Source of the DNA: Porticoccus sp.
GTDB taxonomy: Bacteria > Pseudomonadota > Gammaproteobacteria > Pseudomonadales > Porticoccaceae
NCBI GenBank assembly: GCA_023263825.1
Contig: JALQUJ010000132.1
Span: forward strand, 1-5,246
Length of the DNA stretch: 5,246 nt
Direction: 5' to 3'
The position numbers were made by a program, and so were the translations under genes. Positions 1 through 4,275 of the stretch are shown here, in pieces; positions within the stretch are counted from its first letter, which is position 1; each line of letters starts with the position of its first letter. The notes beneath the pieces were generated by a model. That model searched no databases and was not told where the DNA came from. It was given only the letters and a program-made list of their open reading frames with translations.

Positions 1-756
1 TTGGTGACAGGTGGTGCCACTCGCTTGGGATTAGCTTTTGCAAGGTCTTTGGCACAGCGTGGTTATGATATAGCGCTCCATTATCATTCATCGAATAGTT
101 CAGCACATGAAGCAGCTAAGCTTCTTGAATCTCTAGGTGTATCCTGCCAAATTTTTCAGGCAGACCTGGCATCTGATCAGCGCGACGATTTAGTTCAACA
201 GGTTTCAGATTGCTTTCCCCGGCTCGAACTCCTTATTAACAGTGCTTCAGCTTATGAGGCAGCCTCTATAGCAGATACAAACCTGGAACTATTACAGCAC
301 CAGTTTTCGGTTAATTTTTTTGCACCGTTTATACTGACACAAAGTTTTGCAAGCCATTCTAAGAAAAGGACTGGTAGCAAGAAAGGATCTGTTATTAATA
401 TCCTAGATAATAAGATTGCGTTTCAGCAAAATGATTATGCAGCGTATTTACTCTCTAAAAAAACACTTGCAGAGTTCACTCGCTTGGCGGCTATTGAATA
501 TGCACCAAATATTCGCATTAATGGCATTGCCCCAGGGGTTGTTCTGCCGGGAGAAGAGCGTACAGAGGATTATGTTTCTTGGCGAATAGAAAATATCCCG
601 TTACAAAAGCAGGGAAGTGTGGAGGACTTGTTAAGAGCAATGAATTTCTTAATTGATAGCGAATTTGTGACAGGACAAATTATTACTGTGGATGGTGGTG
701 AAAATATCAATCATCAGGGAAACCATGCCGAAATGTTTAATAAAAGCCGTTCATGA
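1..756 (+). CDS. folM: Pteridine reductase / dihydromonapterin reductase-like SDR (FolM/PTR1 type), 5' truncated
   Basis: This short-chain dehydrogenase/reductase probably reduces dihydropterins (dihydromonapterin, possibly dihydrofolate) with NADPH in the cytoplasm. The nucleotide-binding loop reads TGGATRLG (residues 3-10 from base 1). The Arg in place of the usual middle Gly of TGxxxGxG is the hallmark of pteridine reductases. The LHYH strand end (26-29) resembles Leishmania PTR1, but the following Arg of PTR1 is Ser here. The NNAS motif appears as NSAS (80-83). The catalytic set is Asp136, Tyr149 and Lys153, with the same 13- and 4-residue spacing as Asp181/Tyr194/Lys198 of PTR1. An APG loop lies at 177-179 and a VTGQ..VDGG end at 223-233. 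The first codon TTG is most likely an internal Leu of (A)LVTGG, so the true start and a few residues lie left of the window. FolK follows after 21 bases, which supports a pterin role. The family is firm; the exact substrate (monapterin, folate or another pterin) is inferred. Confidence 0.85.
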   Translation: MVTGGATRLGLAFARSLAQRGYDIALHYHSSNSSAHEAAKLLESLGVSCQIFQADLASDQRDDLVQQVSDCFPRLELLINSASAYEAASIADTNLELLQHQFSVNFFAPFILTQSFASHSKKRTGSKKGSVINILDNKIAFQQNDYAAYLLSKKTLAEFTRLAAIEYAPNIRINGIAPGVVLPGEERTEDYVSWRIENIPLQKQGSVEDLLRAMNFLIDSEFVTGQIITVDGGENINHQGNHAEMFNKSRS

Positions 757-777
757 CTAAAAAGGACGCTAAAAGCA

Positions 778-1197
778 ATGGCTGAAAAAGAACTACATCA
801 GGTCATTATTTCTGTAGGGTCAAATATTGACCCCCATGAGAATATCTCCAAGTCACAGGTTATTTTGTCGTCTGAAACAAATTATGTTGCTCGGTTTGTT
901 GACTGTGCAGATGTGATTGAAACTGATCCCGTAGGTTATAAGGAACAACCTAACTTTCTTAACACGGCTTATCTGGTTGAAACGACACTCGAACTCGATG
1001 GTTTTAATGGGTATCTAAAAACTGTTGAAGATAGGATGGGGAGGTTGCGTGGCCCTATCAAGGCTGGACCAAGAGCAATTGACCTGGATATTATCGTTTG
1101 GGATGGAGAGCTCTTGGAACCGGATTATCACCAGTTTGAATATGTCTCTGTACCTGTAGATCAAATTCTTTCCTCAAACCAGCTAAGTATCCGCTAA
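778..1197 (+). CDS. folK: 2-amino-4-hydroxy-6-hydroxymethyldihydropteridine diphosphokinase (HPPK), short form
   Basis: HPPK transfers pyrophosphate from ATP to 6-hydroxymethyl-7,8-dihydropterin, the step before dihydropteroate synthase in folate synthesis, in the cytoplasm. Visible family marks are the N-terminal VIISVGSNI strand (9-17), the pterin-site QPNFLN (57-62), E84..GR..R (84-91), and the signature GPRAIDLDI (97-105) with Arg99 and the Mg-binding pair Asp102 and Asp104. The protein has 139 residues against 159 in E. coli. The part after DLDI is short and does not show the usual PH...R.F.L.PL.EI pattern that carries ATP-contacting His and Arg; only about 34 residues remain. The ATG at 778 is chosen because AAAGGA lies at 761-766 and it places SVGSN near the N-terminus. 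It is probably co-transcribed with the reductase just upstream. It could be a folM-linked HPPK paralogue rather than the main folK; activity is likely but not certain. Confidence 0.85.
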   Translation: MAEKELHQVIISVGSNIDPHENISKSQVILSSETNYVARFVDCADVIETDPVGYKEQPNFLNTAYLVETTLELDGFNGYLKTVEDRMGRLRGPIKAGPRAIDLDIIVWDGELLEPDYHQFEYVSVPVDQILSSNQLSIR

Positions 1198-1361
1198 TTT
1201 CAGCTTTTTTATGGCTAATTGGGTATAAGCAGTGCCTACTAGTTCAGGCTTTACACTTGGCAAAACTCATGGTTTTTCAGTTTTTTAAGGGATTACAATC
1301 AGTATTCATCATATGGATATAAATAATACTTTCGAATAAGTGAAATTTTGAACGATTTGCT

Positions 1362-1367
1362 TATAAT
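1362..1367 (+). promoter_or_regulatory. Putative sigma-70 -10 box for mdh
   Basis: A perfect TATAAT sits 42 bases before the mdh start and is preceded by TGCT, close to but not exactly an extended -10 element. No good -35 hexamer is found at 16-18 bases spacing (the positions read about AGTGAA). Transcription would start near 1374, giving a leader of about 35 bases. A weaker pair, TTACAA at 1293-1298 with TATAAA at 1318-1323, has a 19-base gap and is less convincing. The rest of the 1198-1408 gap shows no gene. Confidence 0.5.
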
Positions 1368-1408
1368 GGCCGACCATTCTAGTCATCAACCTATCGTGGA
1401 GAAAAATT

Positions 1409-2389
1409 GTGAAAGCACCTGTTCGTGTAGCTGTCACCGGAGCCGCCGGCCAAATTAGTTATTCACTTCTATTTCGTATCGCTGCTGGCCAAATGCTGGG
1501 TGAGGATCAGCCAGTTATTTTACAAATGCTGGAAATTACACCCGCATTAGAAGCCCTGAAAGGGGTTGCTATGGAGCTGGATGATTGTGCCTTCCCATTA
1601 TTGGCAGGCATGGTTTGTACCGATGATGCCAATGTGGCATTTAAAGATGCGGATTACGCATTGCTGGTAGGTGCCCGTCCACGTGGTCCTGGTATGGAGC
1701 GTAAAGACTTGCTTGAAGCGAATGCTGCTATTTTCTCTGCACAGGGTAAAGCAATTAACGATAACGCTTCTAAAGATATCAAAATATTGGTTGTTGGTAA
1801 CCCTGCTAACACCAATGCTTTGATCGCACAGCGTAATGCTCCAGATATTAACCCACGTCAATTTACTGCAATGATGCGTTTGGACCACAACCGTGCCATG
1901 ACTCAAATTGCACAAAAGACAGGTAAAACGGTTAATGATGTAACCAATATGTTGGTATGGGGTAACCATTCTGCTACTCAATTTCCAGATCTTCACCACC
2001 CAAAAGTTGCAGGCGAAACTGCCATAGATTTGGTAGATCAGAGCTGGTATGAAGAAGACTTTATTCCTACTGTCCAACAACGTGGTGCAGCTATTATTAA
2101 AGCTCGTGGCGCGTCCTCAGCAGCTTCAGCGGCTAATGCGGCTATTGACCACATGCGTGACTGGGCTCTTGGTACACCTGAGAATGATTGGGTTAGCATG
2201 GGTGTATACAGTGATGGAAGCTACGGTATTACTGAAGGCCTGATTTATTCTTTCCCTTGCGTGTGTAAGAATGGTGATTGGGAAATTGTTCAAGGCTTGG
2301 AAATCAATGAATTCTCACGTGGAAAAATGACCGCTACTGAGCAGGAATTGACGGAAGAACGCGATGCAGTACAACACTTACTTCCATAA
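1409..2389 (+). CDS. mdh: NAD-dependent malate dehydrogenase
   Basis: The enzyme interconverts malate and oxaloacetate with NAD in the TCA cycle in the cytoplasm. Motifs in order are the dinucleotide loop TGAAGQI (10-16), LEI (41-43) whose Glu42 fits NAD rather than NADP preference as in Thermus-type MDH, the mobile substrate loop GARPRGPGMERKD (88-100) with Arg92 and Arg98, NPANTN (131-136), RLDHNRA (157-163) with catalytic Asp159, and WGNHSATQFPD (184-194) with catalytic His187. The length of 326 residues is typical of the cytosolic-like MDH group found in many Proteobacteria, not the 312-residue E. coli type. The start is GTG at 1409, with GGAG at 1398-1401, seven bases upstream. Neighbouring genes are metabolically unrelated. 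The promoter candidate upstream and the strong terminator downstream suggest a monocistronic unit. No key residue is missing. Confidence 0.97.
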   Translation: MKAPVRVAVTGAAGQISYSLLFRIAAGQMLGEDQPVILQMLEITPALEALKGVAMELDDCAFPLLAGMVCTDDANVAFKDADYALLVGARPRGPGMERKDLLEANAAIFSAQGKAINDNASKDIKILVVGNPANTNALIAQRNAPDINPRQFTAMMRLDHNRAMTQIAQKTGKTVNDVTNMLVWGNHSATQFPDLHHPKVAGETAIDLVDQSWYEEDFIPTVQQRGAAIIKARGASSAASAANAAIDHMRDWALGTPENDWVSMGVYSDGSYGITEGLIYSFPCVCKNGDWEIVQGLEINEFSRGKMTATEQELTEERDAVQHLLP

Positions 2390-2396
2390 TGTTGGA

Positions 2397-2435
2397 AATG
2401 TAGTGCGTAAGTAGCCCATAGAATTCCGCTACATT
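2397..2435 (+). other. Hairpin in the mdh 3' UTR
   Basis: AATGTAG (2397-2403) is the exact reverse complement of CTACATT (2429-2435). One G·U and one G-C pair extend it inward (2404-2405 with 2427-2428), giving about nine pairs around a loop of about 21 bases. It begins eight bases after the mdh stop and directly precedes the terminator. It could protect the mRNA 3' end or be part of a 3'-UTR-derived RNA; the role is inferred. Confidence 0.5.
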
Positions 2436-2439
2436 ATTT

Positions 2440-2470
2440 AAAAAGGCGCCTTTAAAAAGGCGTCTTTTTT
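2440..2470 (+). terminator. Rho-independent terminator after mdh
   Basis: A five-A run plus GGCGCC (2440-2450) pairs with GGCGTC plus T (2459-2469) across an eight-base loop (2451-2458). All pairs are standard except one G·U, and a run of six T ends at 2470. The A-run on the left makes it likely to work for the minus strand too, although no minus-strand gene faces it here. It lies 51 bases after the mdh stop. Confidence 0.9.
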
Positions 2471-2517
2471 ATGGCAGTATTTTATGTTGAAATAAGCTCT
2501 CTTGGATTATTAACCCT

Positions 2518-2542
2518 TTAATAGCAGCTTGTTGGCTATTAA
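2518..2542 (+). repeat. Perfect 8-bp inverted repeat upstream of the DUF2244 gene
   Basis: TTAATAGC (2518-2525) and GCTATTAA (2535-2542) are exact reverse complements around a nine-base spacer. There is no T-run after it, so it is not a classical terminator. It sits 71 bases before the next start codon, where an operator or a 5' leader hairpin would be expected. A weak promoter-like pair, TTGTTG (2529-2534) and TATCCT (2552-2557) with 17 bases spacing, would overlap its right half. The function is unproven. Confidence 0.4.
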
Positions 2543-2604
2543 CTCTGTTTATATCCTAAACTTAAGGTATGGAGTAGAGGATATTGTCAGGTGTTAACAG
2601 AGAA

Positions 2605-2610
2605 AAGGAG
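2605..2610 (+). promoter_or_regulatory. Strong but closely spaced ribosome binding site of the DUF2244 gene
   Basis: AAGGAG ends only two bases before the ATG at 2613, closer than the usual five to nine. An in-frame TAA at 2595 rules out any earlier start in this frame, and the next in-frame ATG is codon 22, inside the conserved region. So 2613 is kept, but initiation may be less efficient than the strong motif suggests. Confidence 0.6.
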
Positions 2611-2612
2611 CC

Positions 2613-3125
2613 ATGGTTTCTCTATATACGGGTAGAAACAAAGCAACGAAAGTTATTCTAACGCCTAACCGTTCAATGGGTTGGCAGGGTAATGTCCGAG
2701 TGATTATGGGACTGTCTCTGGCGATAGCTATCAGTGTTACGCCCATTGTTGTTATGGGTGGCTGGGTAGTAGTTCCATTTGCATTACTACAAATCGTTGC
2801 TCTTACTATAGGTTTGTATATCACACTGAAAAAGCTGAGTTACCACGAAATTATTACTGTTCAGGGTGATTTTCTTTCCCTGAAACGTGGTGTTGATACA
2901 AAGGAGCTTTTTTGTTCCTTTCCAAAAGGTTCTGTAAATATCCTTGTTGAGGAACATTCCCACGCTATGACAGTACCCGATATAGATATGGTTGCTGAGG
3001 GGCATTGTTATGCTATAGGCGATTTTCTCAACCGTGCAGATCGTTTTAAATTAGAAAAAATACTTAAAAACCAGTTAAATTTAAGAATATCCCACCTCAA
3101 TTCTTTTCATCGCGTCAGTTTTTGA
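2613..3125 (+). CDS. DUF2244 family inner-membrane protein of unknown function
   Basis: The 170-residue protein matches the pattern of the proteobacterial DUF2244 family as I know it. It has an N-terminal LTPNRSMGWQG segment (16-26; the family has a similar PNRSL.W motif), two adjacent transmembrane helices at about 28-48 and 51-72 with GGW between them, then a soluble domain with an ITVQGDFLSLKRG strand pair (81-93), an FP motif (103-104) and a GDFLNRADRFKLEKIL end (136-151; family G.FL...R..L). Both termini probably face the cytoplasm. The role of the family is not known to me and no catalytic residues are evident. The start is the ATG at 2613, the only usable one. The tail after about residue 152 is basic and poorly conserved. 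A small hairpin (3128-3152) and the bcp gene follow 55 bases later. The family call rests on motif recall and not on a search. Confidence 0.75.
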   Translation: MVSLYTGRNKATKVILTPNRSMGWQGNVRVIMGLSLAIAISVTPIVVMGGWVVVPFALLQIVALTIGLYITLKKLSYHEIITVQGDFLSLKRGVDTKELFCSFPKGSVNILVEEHSHAMTVPDIDMVAEGHCYAIGDFLNRADRFKLEKILKNQLNLRISHLNSFHRVSF

Positions 3126-3127
3126 TA

Positions 3128-3152
3128 AAGTGCTGCTTTCCCATTAGCACTT
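3128..3152 (+). other. Intergenic hairpin between the DUF2244 and bcp genes
   Basis: AAGTGCT (3128-3134) and AGCACTT (3146-3152) form a perfect 7-bp stem with an 11-base loop, starting two bases after the stop codon. The following ATAAATCTTATT is AT-rich but has no proper T-run, so it is at best a weak or leaky terminator. It may instead stabilise or separate messages from the two genes. Confidence 0.4.
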
Positions 3153-3180
3153 ATAAATCTTATTAGATAAGGAGAGCAGA

Positions 3181-3654
3181 ATGACTTTTCCAGAAGTTGG
3201 ACAATCTGCACCAGATTTTTGCCTGCAAAACCAGCATGGAGAGACGGTTTCACTTGCAGACTTTAAGGGTAAGAAAAATGTGGTTTTGTATTTTTACCCT
3301 AAAGCAATGACTCCGGGCTGTACTACACAGGCCTGCGGTATTCGTGATAGCAAAGCTGAATTCGCTGATCTAAATACGGTTGTTTTAGCTGTAAGCCCAG
3401 ATCCCTATCCAAGACTTGCCCGTTTCGAGGAGAAGCAAGATCTTAATTTCGATTTGCTCTCAGATGAAGATCATGCTGTGACAGAATCCTATGGTTGCTG
3501 GGACTTGAAAAAGTTTATGGGCCGAGAGTTTATGGGTGTATTAAGAACCACCTTTGTTATCGATAAGGATGGTAAAATTGCTATGGTGATGAAAAAAGTG
3601 AAAACCAAAACTCACCATGAAGATGTACAGGAGTGGATTAAAGAAAACCTTTAA
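3181..3654 (+). CDS. bcp: Thiol peroxidase, atypical 2-Cys peroxiredoxin (Bcp/PrxQ)
   Basis: Bcp/PrxQ reduces hydrogen peroxide and organic hydroperoxides using thioredoxin in the cytoplasm. The 157 residues match E. coli Bcp (156) nearly end to end. Visible are G7..APDF (7-13), FYPKAMTPGCTTQACG (38-53) with Thr44, peroxidatic Cys47 and resolving Cys52 five residues later (the E. coli Bcp arrangement), LLSDEDH (92-98), FMG (112-114), the conserved Arg122 in LRTTFVIDKDG, and HH before the last helix. The resolving Cys makes it a two-cysteine enzyme forming an intramolecular disulfide. Cys14 and Cys106 are extra and have no known role. The ATG at 3181 has AAGGAG at 3169-3174, six bases upstream. 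In many gammaproteobacteria bcp lies beside gcvR or purC/dapA-region genes; here it lies between a DUF2244 gene and yajC. No OxyR-type site was recognised upstream. Confidence 0.97.
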   Translation: MTFPEVGQSAPDFCLQNQHGETVSLADFKGKKNVVLYFYPKAMTPGCTTQACGIRDSKAEFADLNTVVLAVSPDPYPRLARFEEKQDLNFDLLSDEDHAVTESYGCWDLKKFMGREFMGVLRTTFVIDKDGKIAMVMKKVKTKTHHEDVQEWIKENL

Positions 3655-3675
3655 TATCGATTATTCGATAATAAA
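3650..3675 (+). other. Palindromic hairpin over the bcp stop codon
   Basis: TATCGA (3655-3660) and TCGATA (3665-3670) are exact reverse complements with a TTAT loop. After one A-A mismatch, four more A-T pairs join 3650-3653 with 3672-3675, so the stem includes the TAA stop at 3652-3654. It is AT-rich and lacks a T-run, so it is a poor terminator. It could be an mRNA stability element or a protein-binding palindrome between bcp and yajC. Confidence 0.35.
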
Positions 3676-3720
3676 TGCGCTTTAATCATTAAAACCTATT
3701 TAAAATACTGAGGTAATTGA

Positions 3721-4056
3721 ATGTCTCTCGACCTATCCCAAGTTGTAATGGCAACGGCTGCACCTGCATCCCAAGAGCCCAACCCACTGTATACATTGTT
3801 AATGTTTGGTGGCCTTTTTGTATTTATGTACTTTCTGATTATTCGTCCACAACGGAAACGCCAGAAAGAACATAAGGATTTGACTAGTTCTTTGAGTAAG
3901 GGTGACGAAATCGTAATGAACAGCGGCATGCTGGGGAAAATTACCAAACTTGAGGATGACTATATCGTGGTAGAAGCTGCCAACAATGTGGAGCTGAAAT
4001 TCCAAAGGGCCGCAGTTCATGCTGTGCTGCCTAAAGGCACGATTAAACAGGTATAA
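3721..4056 (+). CDS. yajC: Sec translocon accessory protein YajC
   Basis: YajC is a small inner-membrane protein that associates with SecDF and SecYEG during protein export. Its 111 residues compare with 110 in E. coli. It has a short N-terminal periplasmic segment rich in Ala and Pro (10-22), one transmembrane helix at about 23-41, the hallmark RPQRKRQKEH (42-51) at the cytoplasmic face, KGDEIVMNSGMLGKITK (60-76), and the conserved AVLPKGTIK end (101-109). The ATG at 3721 is preceded by GAGG at 3710-3713. TAAAAT at 3701-3706 could be a -10 box, but no -35 is visible. The usual partner secD does not follow: a strong terminator starts 10 bases after the stop and an unrelated enzyme gene comes next. 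The upstream gene is bcp, not tgt. The protein itself looks intact, so it is either a relocated yajC or a second copy. Confidence 0.95.
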   Translation: MSLDLSQVVMATAAPASQEPNPLYTLLMFGGLFVFMYFLIIRPQRKRQKEHKDLTSSLSKGDEIVMNSGMLGKITKLEDDYIVVEAANNVELKFQRAAVHAVLPKGTIKQV

Positions 4057-4066
4057 GATGATGATC

Positions 4067-4088
4067 AAAGGCCGCTTTTGCGGCCTTT
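4067..4088 (+). terminator. Rho-independent terminator after yajC
   Basis: AAAGGCCGC (4067-4075) and GCGGCCTTT (4080-4088) form a perfect 9-bp stem with a TTTT loop, followed by an imperfect T-rich tail (ACTTTATT). The stem starts 10 bases after the yajC stop, so transcription probably ends here and the gene downstream needs its own promoter. Confidence 0.92.
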
Positions 4089-4157
4089 ACTTTATTGGGG
4101 GAACCTCTGAACTAGTCATGAATTATTTTTCGCTGGCCAAAATAACCTGCTATGTCG

Positions 4158-4198
4158 TTGAAGATTTTGCTAATAACTCGTTATTACCTTCAATCTTC
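4158..4198 (+). promoter_or_regulatory. Two-tier inverted repeat in the leader of the desulfhydrase gene
   Basis: The inner arms TAATAAC (4171-4177) and GTTATTA (4180-4186) are perfect complements separated by TC. The outer arms GAAGATT (4160-4166) and AATCTTC (4192-4198) are also perfect, with internal gaps of four and five bases. An alternative outer pairing is TTGAAG (4158-4163) with CTTCAA (4188-4193). No T-run follows. A promoter-like pair, TTGAAG (4158-4163) and TATTAC (4182-4187) with an 18-base gap, lies within it, so it could be an operator over a promoter or a structured 5' leader. The remaining leader up to 4275 shows no gene and no clear ribosome binding site. Confidence 0.4.
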
Positions 4199-4275
4199 GC
4201 CTTAAATCAGACCATTTTATCTCACCGAAAATCTAACTCAGACTTATTCAAAGATTCCCCTGACTCAAACAATTT

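Noticed and set aside
1198..1215. Possible terminator after folK (six-T run at 1205-1210)
   Set aside because: No stem of more than about three pairs precedes the T-run, so a Rho-independent terminator cannot be supported.
1238..1247. Ten-base sequence ACTAGTTCAG, repeated inverted at 4107-4116
   Set aside because: Many ten-base matches are expected by chance in a window this long; the flanks do not match.
1250..1255. TTTACA as a -35 box for mdh
   Set aside because: No -10-like hexamer occurs at 16-18 bases downstream, and the good TATAAT is over 100 bases away.
1598..2080. 160-codon open frame on the minus strand
   Set aside because: It lies wholly within mdh, which has every catalytic motif; the antisense translation is rich in Cys, His and Ile and resembles no family.
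2594..3005. Two minus-strand open frames over the DUF2244 gene
   Set aside because: Both are antisense to a gene with recognisable family motifs, and neither has a supporting ribosome site or known domain.
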